A DNA stretch of 64,000 nucleotides. Source: Marinomonas pontica (GTDB lineage: Bacteria > Pseudomonadota > Gammaproteobacteria > Pseudomonadales > Marinomonadaceae). The notes beneath the pieces were generated by a model, which was not told the DNA's origin, did no database searches, and saw only the letters and a program-made list of their open reading frames with translations. Shown one piece after another: positions 18,090 through 27,968 of this stretch (the first letter of the stretch is position 1; every line of letters begins with the position of its first letter). Both the position numbers and the translations under genes were made by a program. The stretch lies in contig NZ_JAODTL010000050.1 in the NCBI RefSeq assembly GCF_026191375.1, positions 1 through 64,000 of the forward strand, in the 5' to 3' direction.

Positions 18090-19604
18090 ATGACTTTTAC
18101 TCCCCACGGAAAACACTTAATTGCTGGTCAATGGGTAAGCTCAGAGCAGCAGTTTCAGTCCTCCCCTGCGCACGGTGCTGCTTATTCTTTTTCAAAGGGT
18201 ACGGTTGACCAAGTTAATACAGCGGTCACGGCAGCAGAAGGCGCTTTTTATGAATACAGTGGACTGTCACGCGAAAAACGCGCGGCCTTTTTACACGCCA
18301 TTGCGGACGAAATTGACGCTCGTGGTGATGCCATTACCACAATCGGCACTTCCGAAACTGGCCTACCAGAAGCCCGTTTGCAAGGCGAGCGAGGCCGTAC
18401 TTGTGGCCAGTTGCGTTTGTTTGCTCAGCATATTTTGGACGGTGACTATTTAGACCGCCGCCATGACCAAGCCTTGCCAGATCGTCAGCCATTGCCACGC
18501 GCTGAATTGCGTTTGATGCAGCGACCGATTGGCCCTGTTGCGGTGTTTGGCGCATCCAACTTCCCTCTTGCCTTTTCGACAGCGGGGGGCGATACCGCTT
18601 CGGCGTTAGCGGCAGGCTGTCCTGTTGTGGTGAAAGGCCACAGTGCTCACCCTGGAACGGGTGAGATCATAGCGGAAGCCATTCATGCCGCGATGAAAGC
18701 ATGTGCCATACCTGCGGGGGTTTTCAGTTTAATTCAAGGCGGCAGCCGTGATGTGGGCACCGCATTGGTAACGCACCCACTGATTAAAGCGGTTGGTTTT
18801 ACGGGATCCTTGGCGGGTGGACGAGCCCTATTCGATTTGTGCGCGGCGCGTCCAGAGCCCATTCCTTTCTTTGGTGAGCTCGGTTCCGTCAACCCTATGT
18901 TCTTGTTTCCTAATGCCGTTTCACAGCGTGGCGAAGCATTGGCAAAAGGCTGGGCGGGTTCATTAACCATGGGCGCGGGTCAGTTCTGTACGAATCCGGG
19001 GATTGCGGTTCTATTAGCGGGATCGGACGCTGACACATTTGTATCCGCAACGAAACAAGCTTTATCAACTGTACCTTCTCAAACCATGCTAACGGAAGGG
19101 ATCGCCGAAGCGTATCGTGTTGGGCAACAGCGCATTGCCGCCAGCGCTGGTGTACGCGAAGTGCTTTCGACCAGCTGTGATTTGCGCAATGCAACGCCCT
19201 ATTTGTACACCACCACAGCGACCGAATGGTTGGCCAATGAAGATCTAGCCGAAGAAGTGTTCGGCCCGTTGGGAGTTGTGGTGTTGGCGGACAGTGTGGA
19301 TGATATGTTGAACGTCGCGAAACACTTACAAGGTCAGCTTACCTGCACGTTGCACCTAGACGATGCCGACGTCGAAACGGCTCAGGCCTTCATGCCAGTG
19401 TTAGAACGCAAAGCGGGGCGAATATTAGCCAATGCGTTTCCTACTGGTGTCGAAGTGTGTGACACCATGGTGCATGGCGGCCCTTACCCTGCCTCAACAA
19501 ACTTTGGGGCGACATCGGTGGGCACAATGGCCATTCGTCGTTTCTTGCGTCCTGTGTGTTTCCAAGACATTCCAGCGGCGTTATTGCCTGCTGATTTGCG
19601 TTAA
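18090..19604 (+). CDS. 2-oxoglutarate semialdehyde (2,5-dioxopentanoate) dehydrogenase
   Basis: Aldehyde dehydrogenase oxidising 2-oxoglutarate semialdehyde to 2-oxoglutarate, the last step of trans-4-hydroxyproline breakdown. 504 residues; catalytic Cys in GAGQFCTNPG (about 298), Glu in PFFGELGSVNPM (about 266), cofactor segment VFGASNFPLAFS (about 152). The shape of this protein, with FGELGSVNP in place of MELGG, is typical of the KGSADH subfamily and unlike gabD nearby. Transcribed towards the hydroxyproline operon and under the same predicted operator. Confidence 0.92.
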   Translation: MTFTPHGKHLIAGQWVSSEQQFQSSPAHGAAYSFSKGTVDQVNTAVTAAEGAFYEYSGLSREKRAAFLHAIADEIDARGDAITTIGTSETGLPEARLQGERGRTCGQLRLFAQHILDGDYLDRRHDQALPDRQPLPRAELRLMQRPIGPVAVFGASNFPLAFSTAGGDTASALAAGCPVVVKGHSAHPGTGEIIAEAIHAAMKACAIPAGVFSLIQGGSRDVGTALVTHPLIKAVGFTGSLAGGRALFDLCAARPEPIPFFGELGSVNPMFLFPNAVSQRGEALAKGWAGSLTMGAGQFCTNPGIAVLLAGSDADTFVSATKQALSTVPSQTMLTEGIAEAYRVGQQRIAASAGVREVLSTSCDLRNATPYLYTTTATEWLANEDLAEEVFGPLGVVVLADSVDDMLNVAKHLQGQLTCTLHLDDADVETAQAFMPVLERKAGRILANAFPTGVEVCDTMVHGGPYPASTNFGATSVGTMAIRRFLRPVCFQDIPAALLPADLR

Positions 19605-19625
19605 CAAGGGCGCTTCCTTGGGCGA

Positions 19626-19659
19626 AAAAAGCGGTCTTGGTCTCCCAATGCCGCTTTTT
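19626..19659. terminator. Bidirectional terminator
   Basis: Stem AAAAAGCGG / CCGCTTTTT with an inner TTGG/CCAA extension. It lies between the convergent semialdehyde dehydrogenase gene and the end of the hydroxyproline operon. Confidence 0.85.
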
Positions 19660-19685
19660 GTTTACCCCTTTCATTCTTTAGCGCG

Positions 19686-20702
19686 CTATTTTTTCAGTTT
19701 GAGCAAATCGTCGTACAGTGCCCGTGGAATCTCGAGTGCGTTGCGCTCTAAGTTGAACGCCTGTGCGGCTTGACGACGCTGAGAAGGTAGACGTGCCCCT
19801 TGGTCGATGACGTCCGCAAATAAGCGTTCCGCTCGGTCATTATTTTCGGCCACTCGACCGCCACTCAATAAATATGGATCGAAGGCAAGGATGATTTCGC
19901 CATGATATGGTGCTTCTGGTTTGCCGCCAGCAGCTTCCATACTTTCTTTGCTGGTTAGGTCATCAATTAATGGCCCTGCCATTAATTCAATCATCAGCGA
20001 CAACGCCGACCCTTTGTGTCCACCAAACGTCAACATCGCGCCGTTCATTGCGGCTTCCGCGTCTGTGGTGGGATGACCGTCTTTGTCGATGGCCACACCT
20101 TCGGGCAACGGCTTACCGGCACGGCGGTACAGTTCAATTTCACCTCTTGCGAATTGGCTGGTGGCGAAATCAAAGGTAAACGGCGCTTTGCCAGCCCGCG
20201 GCCAACTAAAAGCAAAAGGATTGGTTCCCAATAAACCGCGCTTACCGCCAGCAGGTGCTACCCAAGCATGACTTGGCAACATGGCCATGCCTGCTAAGCC
20301 TGCTTCAGAGAGCATTTCCACTTCAGGCCAAAGTGCCGAGAAGTGGAAGCAGCGATTAATGGCCAACGCGGCGACCCCGTTCTTCTTTGCTTTTTCGATT
20401 AACAATGGCATGGCGGCTTTCATGGCCAACAATGAAATACCGTCGTTTGCGTCTGCCCGCACGACAGAGGGGCCAGCATCCGTAATGATCGGAGTCGCTG
20501 TCCCACTGGCGCGCCCCGACCTAATGCTCTCGGCACACATAAACAAACGATACAAACCATGGGAATGACAATCGCCTAATTGATTGGTGTAAATAATATC
20601 GGTAATGGCTTGAGCATGAGCGTCATTGAAGCCATTGCTGGTAAGCACAGAATTACTTAACTCACGGACTTGGTTAAGGTTAAGGGTAAACGTATCGCTC
20701 AT
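19686..20702 (-). CDS. Ldh-family reductase, likely delta-1-pyrroline-2-carboxylate reductase
   Basis: 338-residue member of the malate/L-lactate dehydrogenase-like NAD(P)H enzymes (with DpkA and YbiC). Family marks are DCHSHGLYRL, NRCFHFSALWPEVE, LGTNPFAFSWPR and GGHKGSALSLMIE. Known members next to trans-3-hydroxyproline dehydratases reduce delta-1-pyrroline-2-carboxylate to L-proline. Here it is the last gene of the operon, 40 bp after the dehydratase-like gene, so that role is the best inference. Other cyclic imine or 2-oxo acid substrates are possible. Confidence 0.85.
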   Translation of the reverse strand: MSDTFTLNLNQVRELSNSVLTSNGFNDAHAQAITDIIYTNQLGDCHSHGLYRLFMCAESIRSGRASGTATPIITDAGPSVVRADANDGISLLAMKAAMPLLIEKAKKNGVAALAINRCFHFSALWPEVEMLSEAGLAGMAMLPSHAWVAPAGGKRGLLGTNPFAFSWPRAGKAPFTFDFATSQFARGEIELYRRAGKPLPEGVAIDKDGHPTTDAEAAMNGAMLTFGGHKGSALSLMIELMAGPLIDDLTSKESMEAAGGKPEAPYHGEIILAFDPYLLSGGRVAENNDRAERLFADVIDQGARLPSQRRQAAQAFNLERNALEIPRALYDDLLKLKK

Positions 20703-20742
20703 TATGGCCTCTATGAATCAGTTGAATAATATGAAGCATACC

Positions 20743-21768
20743 TCAGGCACCCCATGTATCAGTGAGTTTGTAGCCTTCTGGCCAAGGATCGTCTGGGTCT
20801 AACATGTGTTGGTGAGTACCTGTAATCCAGCCACGCCCGCTGATTTGTGGGATCACCGCTGGGGTATTTCCAATGTGAGTTTCTTGCAATAAGGTTCCTG
20901 AAAACTGGGAGCCAATGATGGAAATGGCCTCCAATGTGTCACCTGGTTTCATCAACCCCTTAGCATGCATCAGAGCTATGCGTGCAGAGACAGCTGTACC
21001 GGTCGGAGATCGATCAATTTTGCCTGGTTGAATGGCCACGGCCGAGCGGCTGCGATAGCCAGTATCGGATTTTTCGAGAGGGCCACAAAAGGCGCAGAAA
21101 GAAATATGACGCCATTCTGGATTACTTGGATGTTCAAACCCTAGTTGTTGGTTGGCGGCTTGGGTAATCTTTACCCCAAGATGTGCTAGAGCTTTGGCTT
21201 CACTCTCAACTAACTCAAAGCCAAGAGCTGCGGCATCCACTACGACAAAACTGTCGCCGCCGTAGGCCGTATCCACGGTGATTTCACCAACACCTTCTAC
21301 TATTAAGGGGGCAGATAGTTTTACTGCAAAACTTGGGACATTTGTGACGAAGATGCGCTGGGCTTTGCCATCGCGACATTCCGCACGTACTTTTACCAAG
21401 CCTCCAGGTGCTTCAAGGGTAATATCAGTGTAGGGCTCTTGCATGGGTAATATGCCGCTATCCAGTAGTACCGTGGACACACAAATAGAGTTAGATCCCG
21501 ACATGGGAGGCGTGTCTTCAGGCTCCATAATGATAAAGGCTGCATCGGCGTCAGGGTGCTTCGGCGGGACCAGCAGATTCACATGACGGAACACTCCGCC
21601 ACGGGGTTCGTTGAGTACAAAGTTACGTAAGGTCTTATCTTCGGCGATGAAGTTACGCTGTTCCCATAGAGTGTCTCCAGGTGGCGGTGCAACCCCACCG
21701 ACGATGACATCGCCCACTTCTCCCTCCGCATGGGCAGAAATGACATGGAGTGTTTTCGTAGTTCGCAT
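20743..21768 (-). CDS. Proline racemase-superfamily protein, likely trans-3-hydroxy-L-proline dehydratase
   Basis: 341 residues, two-lobed proline-racemase fold. The two positions that are Cys in racemases and epimerases are Ser (MSGSNSICV, near 96) and Thr (DRSPTGTAV, near 257). With neither catalytic Cys, two-base racemisation is not expected. Loss of the second Cys, replaced by Thr, is the known mark of trans-3-hydroxyproline dehydratases, which yield delta-1-pyrroline-2-carboxylate. The reductase for that product is the next gene. Assignment rests on this residue pattern plus neighbours. Confidence 0.82.
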   Translation of the reverse strand: MRTTKTLHVISAHAEGEVGDVIVGGVAPPPGDTLWEQRNFIAEDKTLRNFVLNEPRGGVFRHVNLLVPPKHPDADAAFIIMEPEDTPPMSGSNSICVSTVLLDSGILPMQEPYTDITLEAPGGLVKVRAECRDGKAQRIFVTNVPSFAVKLSAPLIVEGVGEITVDTAYGGDSFVVVDAAALGFELVESEAKALAHLGVKITQAANQQLGFEHPSNPEWRHISFCAFCGPLEKSDTGYRSRSAVAIQPGKIDRSPTGTAVSARIALMHAKGLMKPGDTLEAISIIGSQFSGTLLQETHIGNTPAVIPQISGRGWITGTHQHMLDPDDPWPEGYKLTDTWGA

Positions 21769-21798
21769 AATACTGTCCTTTTTCTTATTGACGTCCCA

Positions 21799-23045
21799 TT
21801 AAAAACGCTGAGCGCGGAAAGGTTGAGTTGAAATACTCGTATCTCGGCTTTGGATCATGTCGGCCACCAGTTCTGCGGTGCCTGCAGATTGGGTAAGTCC
21901 CAAATGCCCATGCCCAAACGCATAAACGATACGTGTTGATTGGCTGGCGTAGCTAATGACGGGCAAACTGTCTGGCATGGAAGGCCGAAATCCCATCCAT
22001 TGCACGCCGTTTTCAGTGTTTAACCCGAGTAAAAATTTCGCCGCTTTATCCAATAGCACTTTTGAACGCTGGTAGTTTGGTGGCAGCTCTAAGCCCCCAA
22101 CTCGACCGCGCCTCCCACTCGTACCCCGTCACCGGCTTTGGTGACGACAAAACCATGATTGCTAAAGGTAATGTGAGTTTTTAAATCAAATGCACCCGCT
22201 GGTAAGGTGGTGTTGTACCCTCGTTCGGTATCCAGCGGAATGCTGTCCCCTATTTGCTGGGCTAACGATTTCGACCAAGCGCCTGCCGCCAGCACCACAT
22301 GACCGACTTCATAGTTGTGTTCCTGAGTGGAGACGACGACGTCATGATCACGGTGTTTGACGGTCATGACTTGAGCGATCTGTATAGCGCCTCCCAGACG
22401 GCAAAAGTGATCGGCTAAATGCTCTGTCCAAGTTTTAGGGTGGACGACGTTTTTCCATTCTGGGGTAAAACCCGCATGGGTAAAGCGAGGGTCGATACCT
22501 GGCTGGATGTTGGCGATGGCTTCTGGGCTTTCCAATAATTCAAATTGTACGCCATGCGATTTACGTATTTGCCAGCTTGGTAAGGCAGCCTTGAATTCTG
22601 CTTCGCCTTCATAGAGCTGTAACTGCCCTTCTCGACGGATCAGATGCTCGCCATTCACCCCTTGGATCTGGCGTTCTAAAGCTGCTTTTGACAGTTCCAT
22701 CAAGTCGGCTTGGGCTTTTAACGCTGCGCCATAGCGGTCTTTCCAACTGGCGCGCCAGAAATGCAGCATCCAAGGTATGATCTTGAACGCATAAGCCGGA
22801 CGAATGGATAAAGGCCCCAGTGGGTCCAGTAACCATTTTGGGGCTTTGCGCATAATTCCGGGCGTTGCCAGCGGAATGACATCGGCAAAGGCGAATGCAC
22901 CTGCATTGCCTGCGGAGGTTTCAGCGGCGACGCCTTTGCTGTCTAGCACTAAAACTCGCTTACCTTCTTGTTGCAGCTTTAACGCACTGCTGATGCCGAT
23001 AATGCCGGCACCCACTACAATCACATCGTAAGCAGGTGTACTCAT
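21799..23045 (-). pseudogene. FAD-dependent D-hydroxyproline oxidase/dehydrogenase, one frameshift
   Basis: D-amino-acid oxidase/DadA-type flavoenzyme expected to oxidise cis-4-hydroxy-D-proline. Rossmann FAD motif at the N-terminus (VVGAGIIGISSALKLQQEG, about 9-27). The frame breaks near 22093 in a run of five G. A sixth G restores VELGGLELPPNYQRSKVLLD and joins the C-terminal part with MGFRPSMPDSLPVI and FGHGHLGLTQS, giving about 415 residues. Its start overlaps the 4-hydroxyproline epimerase stop by 4 bases. Without it the 4-hydroxyproline route is blocked, so a base-calling error is plausible. Confidence 0.85.
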
Positions 23046-23980
23046 AATGTGACACCATGGCGTAATGGATCGGTTGGATTGAAGAGCATTTTCGCTTCAC
23101 GAGTAATAAATGCTTGCCCAGTAATAGAAGGGATAATGCCGCCTGCTTGGCTACCTGCTTGGTAACTTAAGGTGTAGCCACTGCCAATGGTGCTTTCTTG
23201 GTAAATTTCCTCGCCCGGCGCTAAACGATTATCGGCCGCCAAACAGGACAAGCGCGCTGAACTACCCGTACCACAAGGTGAGCGGTCGTAGGCATCATCT
23301 GGACACAATACGAAGTTACGGGTGTGACCCTTATCCGTTAACGCCGGTCCATAGAACACGATATGGTCAATGATGCCGCCATGTTCCCCTTCGATGCCGT
23401 TGGCATAGATAGTTTCACGAACCTTAATGCCGACTTCTGTGAGGGTGCGGATATTGTTGGGCAGAACGGGGGTTGGACTGTCATCCACAATAAAGAACCA
23501 GTTGCCGCCGTAGGCAATGTCCCCTACCACTTTACCCACGCCTTCTACATCCAGCTCGACGCCTTTCTTAAAGCGGTAACTTTCGATGTTTTGCACAGCA
23601 ACGGTGTTTTTGTCGCTTAACGTGACTTCAACAATGCCCACGGGTGTCTCGATTTTATGGGTGCCGACACCGATCTTGCCAATATGAGCCAGCGTGGCGG
23701 CTAGGCCAATGGTGCCGTGACCACACATACCAATAACGGCCGCAGCATCAAAGTAAATCACGCCGGTGACACAGCTCGGATCGGTCGGCTCTACCAATAG
23801 CGCCCCGACCATGGCTTCTTGTCCGTAGGGCTCTACTACTAAGGAGCGGTAAAAATCCTTATGTTCCGTTGCAAGACGTTTCGCCCGATCAGACAAAGAC
23901 CCTGATCCAAGATCAGGGCCTCCTTCTAGAATCACTCGGGTCGGTTCGCCTTCTGTATGGCTATCGACAACTACTAGCAT
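23042..23980 (-). CDS. 4-hydroxyproline 2-epimerase
   Basis: Converts trans-4-hydroxy-L-proline to cis-4-hydroxy-D-proline, the first step of bacterial hydroxyproline catabolism. 312 residues; both catalytic Cys are present, in GMCGHGTIG (about 90) and DRSPCGTGSSAR (about 236). The C/C pattern separates it from the Ser/Thr paralogue at 20743. Overlaps both neighbours (deaminase upstream, oxidase downstream), so the three genes are translationally coupled. Confidence 0.93.
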   Translation of the reverse strand: MLVVVDSHTEGEPTRVILEGGPDLGSGSLSDRAKRLATEHKDFYRSLVVEPYGQEAMVGALLVEPTDPSCVTGVIYFDAAAVIGMCGHGTIGLAATLAHIGKIGVGTHKIETPVGIVEVTLSDKNTVAVQNIESYRFKKGVELDVEGVGKVVGDIAYGGNWFFIVDDSPTPVLPNNIRTLTEVGIKVRETIYANGIEGEHGGIIDHIVFYGPALTDKGHTRNFVLCPDDAYDRSPCGTGSSARLSCLAADNRLAPGEEIYQESTIGSGYTLSYQAGSQAGGIIPSITGQAFITREAKMLFNPTDPLRHGVTL

Positions 23981-24951
23981 TCTGTTACCTGCATGTTGGA
24001 AAGCACTCCACCTTGTTTAGACCAATCCGCAAACCAAGCTTTGAACAGCGAGTACTGTTGTTCACAGTAGTGGCGCTGAGCATCGTTCAGTTCATCTGTT
24101 TCGTTGAAGTGTAAGCGATACTCTTCTTCACCGTTTAGTACAAGTAGATATTTGAAGAACAGTACCAATTCTGGGCCTTCGTCAAAACTCGCCAAGACGC
24201 TGAATGCTTCTTCCAATTCTTTAGCGCGAACACGCGCTTCCGCATTGCCTTGCGCCGCCAGGCGAGAAAGATTGGCAAGCAACAACACTTCTTTAGGTAA
24301 CGCGGTACCGATACCCGTGATGGCACCCACTGCACCGCAGTTAACGAAACCGTGGAATACCGCTGTATCCACACCCACCATCAACAAGACTTCGTCGTCT
24401 TTAGAAGTAATGTTTTCCGCGGCATAACGTAGGTCTGCGTCGCCACCAAATTCTTTGAAACCGATGAGATTTGGATGTTCAGAACGCAGGCTGAAGAACA
24501 AATCTGCGCGTGTTGCAAAGCCGTACACTGGGCTGTTGTAAATGATGGCTGGCACATCTGGTGCGGCTTCTAAGATCGCTTTGAAGTGGTTACGTTGAGC
24601 CGCAATCACAGTGCCGCGTGACAACACGCGAGGAATGACCATCAAACCCGCTGCCCCCACTTTTTGTGCATGTGCAGCAAGTGCAACCGCCGATTTTGTA
24701 TTGATCGCCCCCGTGCCCACTACAACAGGAATACCTGCTTGAGTCAGGCGCTCTACGCCTTCCATACGTTGTTCGTCGGTGAGTAACGGCCAGTCACCCA
24801 TAGAGCCACAGTAGACAACGGCAGACATACCCGCCGCGATCATTTCATGGCCTTTCTTCACTAACGCGTCGTAATCTGGTGTACGGTCGGCTTTACATGG
24901 TGTCATTAGGGCTGGCATTACACCGTTAAATACTTCTTTGTTCATGATCAT
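23974..24951 (-). CDS. 1-pyrroline-4-hydroxy-2-carboxylate deaminase (DapA family)
   Basis: TIM-barrel class I aldolase relative of dihydrodipicolinate synthase. 325 residues; Schiff-base Lys in LIGFKEFGGDAD (about 171), Tyr in AIIYNSPVYG (about 143), phosphate-loop-like CGSMGDWPLLTDEQR near 44. In hydroxyproline clusters this family deaminates the oxidase product to 2-oxoglutarate semialdehyde, which the enzyme at 18090 oxidises. An alternative start lies 6 bases downstream (24945) with better spacing from the AAGG site. Role inferred from cluster; family certain. Confidence 0.9.
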   Translation of the reverse strand: MIMNKEVFNGVMPALMTPCKADRTPDYDALVKKGHEMIAAGMSAVVYCGSMGDWPLLTDEQRMEGVERLTQAGIPVVVGTGAINTKSAVALAAHAQKVGAAGLMVIPRVLSRGTVIAAQRNHFKAILEAAPDVPAIIYNSPVYGFATRADLFFSLRSEHPNLIGFKEFGGDADLRYAAENITSKDDEVLLMVGVDTAVFHGFVNCGAVGAITGIGTALPKEVLLLANLSRLAAQGNAEARVRAKELEEAFSVLASFDEGPELVLFFKYLLVLNGEEEYRLHFNETDELNDAQRHYCEQQYSLFKAWFADWSKQGGVLSNMQVTEC

Positions 24952-25012
24952 TAACCTTATTCAAATAGTGTTTGGTATGGGAGAGAGCCTACCTCTCAAC
25001 CCTTTTTTTACG

Positions 25013-25744
25013 CTAGCGTACGTTGGCAAGAAACTTACGCGTGTGTTCGGATTGAGGGCTGCCAAAAAGCTGCTCAGGTGGCCCGATTTCTTCCATAATG
25101 CCATTATGGAAATAGGCGACGCGGTCAGAAACTTCTTTGGCGAAGCCCATTTCATGGGTGACACAAATCATGGTCATACCCTCTTCTGCCAATAGGCGCA
25201 TGGTATCGAGTACTTCCCCTACTTTTTCTGGGTCCAGCGCAGAAGTTGCTTCATCAAACAGCATATATTCCGGTTCCATCGCTAACGCGCGAGCAATGGC
25301 AAGACGCTGCTGTTGTCCACCAGATAACGAGTTGGGATAGTGTTTAAATTTATCACCCAAGCCTACGTGCTTGAGTTGTTTTTCAGCCATCGCGATGGCT
25401 TCTTCTTTAGACTTTCCCTTCACAATACGCGGTGATAGAGCAACGTTTTCCAACACCGTCAGATGTGGGAAACTGTTCCATTGTTGAAACACCATGCCTA
25501 GCTTTTGGCGCAGCGTATTCACGCCAGTGCTTTTGGCATGAACGTCGATACCATCCACATGAACAGAACCTTGCTGGATTTGTTCTAGGCTGTTTAGGCA
25601 GTACAACAAGGTGGATTTGCCGGAACCAGAAGAGCCGATGACCGATAGCACCTCACCTTTATTAACGTCTAGATTAATGCCTTTGAGGACGTGTAAATCG
25701 CCAAAGTGCTTGTGTAGGTCGCGAACTTGAATCATTTTGACCAC
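25013..25744 (-). CDS. Polar amino acid ABC transporter ATPase
   Basis: 243-residue HisP/GlnQ-type ATPase energising uptake by the two adjacent permeases. Walker A GSSGSGKST (about 36-44), Q-loop MVFQQWNSFPHL, signature LSGGQQQR, Walker B YMLFDEATSALDP, switch His in CVTHEMG. Its start overlaps the permease stop by 13 bases; a second Met three codons in is equally possible. Part of the importer that opens the hydroxyproline operon. Confidence 0.93.
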   Translation of the reverse strand: MVKMIQVRDLHKHFGDLHVLKGINLDVNKGEVLSVIGSSGSGKSTLLYCLNSLEQIQQGSVHVDGIDVHAKSTGVNTLRQKLGMVFQQWNSFPHLTVLENVALSPRIVKGKSKEEAIAMAEKQLKHVGLGDKFKHYPNSLSGGQQQRLAIARALAMEPEYMLFDEATSALDPEKVGEVLDTMRLLAEEGMTMICVTHEMGFAKEVSDRVAYFHNGIMEEIGPPEQLFGSPQSEHTRKFLANVR

Positions 25745-26394
25745 CTTTGTTCAAATTTGTTTGCGTAACGCGAAATCGGGTAGGACAGAGCGAAATAAAA
25801 TGCCCCTGCGATCGCGAGAATAAGAAGAGGTTCCTGCGTTCGTGTGATCAATACCTGGCTCGCTTTCAGTAGCTCCACATAGCCTAGAACGGATACCAAC
25901 GCACTGTCCTTCATCACGCCTAAGACGACGCCGATCCAAGCGGGAAACACGGCGCGACCACCAATCGGTAAGACCACGTGAAACAGATCCTGCCAATAGC
26001 TCATACCCAATGAGCGTGATGCCCGGCGCATTGATTGTGGTACGGCTTCAATGCCTCCACGAGCGACGTTTGCTACCAAAGAAGCGGTATAGAAGGTTAG
26101 AATCACCACACCTGACAAAAACGGATCAAAGTTCAAGCCAATAATGGGCGCGAAGTTATAGAACAGTACTAACTGTATAATCAGCGGAACCGAGCGAAAT
26201 ACGTCTAGTACAGGTGCAATGGTTAGAGTTGCCGCGAGCTTACCTTCGTGCAAAACCCAACCAAAAAAGGTACCAAGTAGCGTGCCCACACTGATGGATA
26301 ACACTGATATCCAAAGCGTCTTCAAAGCCGCTTCGCCTAAGAACCATAAATCATTAATACCGAATCCAGTGAAGAAGCTAATAGAGTTTTGCAT
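25732..26394 (-). CDS. Polar amino acid ABC transporter permease
   Basis: 220-residue HisM/GlnP-type inner-membrane permease with about five helices. The EAA loop that contacts the ATPase is seen as GGIEAVPQSMRRASRSLGMSY (about residues 112-131). Next to a second permease of the same type, giving the heterodimer typical of this ABC family. Confidence 0.92.
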   Translation of the reverse strand: MQNSISFFTGFGINDLWFLGEAALKTLWISVLSISVGTLLGTFFGWVLHEGKLAATLTIAPVLDVFRSVPLIIQLVLFYNFAPIIGLNFDPFLSGVVILTFYTASLVANVARGGIEAVPQSMRRASRSLGMSYWQDLFHVVLPIGGRAVFPAWIGVVLGVMKDSALVSVLGYVELLKASQVLITRTQEPLLILAIAGAFYFALSYPISRYANKFEQRWSK

Positions 26395-26409
26395 CTTGTG
26401 CCCCCTTAT

Positions 26410-27072
26410 TTAGTAGCGGAATAGCCGCATAGCGAGTAAACGACTGACCGCCAAAATGATTTTGACGATGACGTAATACAGCACTGCGGTGACGGCAAAG
26501 TACTCGAAAATACGGAACGTACGGCTGGCAAAGAATTGCGTTTCACCACTGAGTTCACGAAAGCCAATCAGCATGCCCAATGAAGACATCAATACCGCCC
26601 AAACCATTTGGTTTGTAATCGGGTGGTAAATCACCTTAAAAACTTGTGGGATCACTATGCGTGTATAGGCTTGCCACGCGTTCATCCCCAAACAACGGGC
26701 CGCTTTCAGTTGTGTATCGGGCACCGCTTGAAAACCACCGCGAAAGTTTTCGGCCAGATAGCCTGCACAGTTAAAACTTAGGCCTGCTAAAATAATGGTG
26801 TAAGGCGTCAAGTTAATACCGATCGCACCCAGACCAAAACCAAAAAAGAATAATTGGAACAGCGCCGGTGTGTTACGGGCCATCTCAATCCATGCCACTG
26901 TAAACCACCTTAACGGGCCTTTCATGTGCATCCTAATCAGCGCTAACCCCAACCCTAAGATGATGCCAATGACCATCGAAAGTACCGCTACTTCTAAGGT
27001 GGTTAGGCCTGCTTGAATCAAATCGGGCAAGGTCTTTAATACTGGCCGCCAATGAAAATTGTAATCAAACAT
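26410..27072 (-). CDS. Polar amino acid ABC transporter permease
   Basis: 220-residue partner permease. Hydrophobic N-terminal helix GLTTLEVAVLSMVIGIILGL; the EAA-type loop is NFRGGFQAVPDTQLKAARCLG (read as a short conserved stretch near 110-130). Lies 15 bp upstream of the other permease and 55 bp downstream of the binding protein. Substrate inferred to be hydroxyproline or proline-like compounds from the operon. Confidence 0.92.
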   Translation of the reverse strand: MFDYNFHWRPVLKTLPDLIQAGLTTLEVAVLSMVIGIILGLGLALIRMHMKGPLRWFTVAWIEMARNTPALFQLFFFGFGLGAIGINLTPYTIILAGLSFNCAGYLAENFRGGFQAVPDTQLKAARCLGMNAWQAYTRIVIPQVFKVIYHPITNQMVWAVLMSSLGMLIGFRELSGETQFFASRTFRIFEYFAVTAVLYYVIVKIILAVSRLLAMRLFRY

Positions 27073-27127
27073 AGATCTACCTCGTAAAGCGCCTCACTAA
27101 AGCGTAAGGCGCATGCGCATTGAGTAC

Positions 27128-27934
27128 TTAGTAAAGTACGCCAGGGATGCGTAGTTCAGGGGCTTGGTCAGCACCCACGTATTTACTCCACAACTCATCG
27201 TAACGACCAGATCTCACTTGGTGAGTGACGAATAGGTTTAGGTAGTTCAACCAAGTCACGTCTTGGCGTTTACCTACAATCGAGGTGTAGTCCGGTGTCC
27301 AAGGCATACGTGGACCTGAGTCTAGGCTGTCATATTGCTGAGTGATGGCTTTCACAGCAGTGTTTGTGGTTAAGCCAATATCCGCCTTACCTTGCGCCAC
27401 AGCTAGGAACACTTCGTTTTCTGACTGGTAGCTTTGGTACAGGTTTGTTTCGCCCCACTGTTCAGCGATTTTCAACCATTCTTGTTCAGGCATGGTTCCT
27501 AAGGCTGCGGCAACGCGTTTACCGTGAATATCTTCAAAAGAGCTGATGCCACTCTTGGCATTCACCACACCTTGAGAAAAGTAAATTGCGTACGGAATAC
27601 TAAAACCAACCGTACGAGCACGAGCTAATGTGTCGGACGTCGCTCCGAACACTACGTCTGCACGACCAGTAGCAATCACAGGCAAACGCTCAGACCAGGT
27701 CACAGGCATGATTTCTGCCTCGACTTCTAATGACTTCGCCAAATCTTGGCAGTATTCCACATCAAAGCCAGCGGGTTCATTGTTCGCATCGCGGTAGCCA
27801 ATGGGTGGGAAATCCAATACCACACCACAACGTAAGGTGCCGCGATCAACCACATTATCGAGCGTGTCAGCTTGAGCGTATGCTGCCACCATCATGGCAG
27901 TCGTTGCTAGTAAAGCTGTTAATTGATGTTTCAT
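27128..27934 (-). CDS. Amino acid ABC transporter substrate-binding protein
   Basis: 268-residue periplasmic binding protein of family 3. Signal peptide MKHQLTALLATTAMMVAAYAQA; mature part starts near residue 23 with DTLDNVVDRGTLRCGV. GFDVEYCQDLAKSL and RADVVFGATSDTLARA are standard lobe-one motifs; the Arg in the latter region normally pairs with the amino-acid carboxylate. First gene of the hydroxyproline operon, directly behind the operator and promoter described below. Confidence 0.93.
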   Translation of the reverse strand: MKHQLTALLATTAMMVAAYAQADTLDNVVDRGTLRCGVVLDFPPIGYRDANNEPAGFDVEYCQDLAKSLEVEAEIMPVTWSERLPVIATGRADVVFGATSDTLARARTVGFSIPYAIYFSQGVVNAKSGISSFEDIHGKRVAAALGTMPEQEWLKIAEQWGETNLYQSYQSENEVFLAVAQGKADIGLTTNTAVKAITQQYDSLDSGPRMPWTPDYTSIVGKRQDVTWLNYLNLFVTHQVRSGRYDELWSKYVGADQAPELRIPGVLY

Positions 27935-27968
27935 CGTATTTGTTCCTCTATTGGTTTTTATTAATTAT

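Noticed and set aside
22085-22100. Phase-variable G tract in the oxidase gene
   Set aside because: Five or six G is too short for efficient slippage, and similar deletions occur in other genes of the window, so error is simpler.
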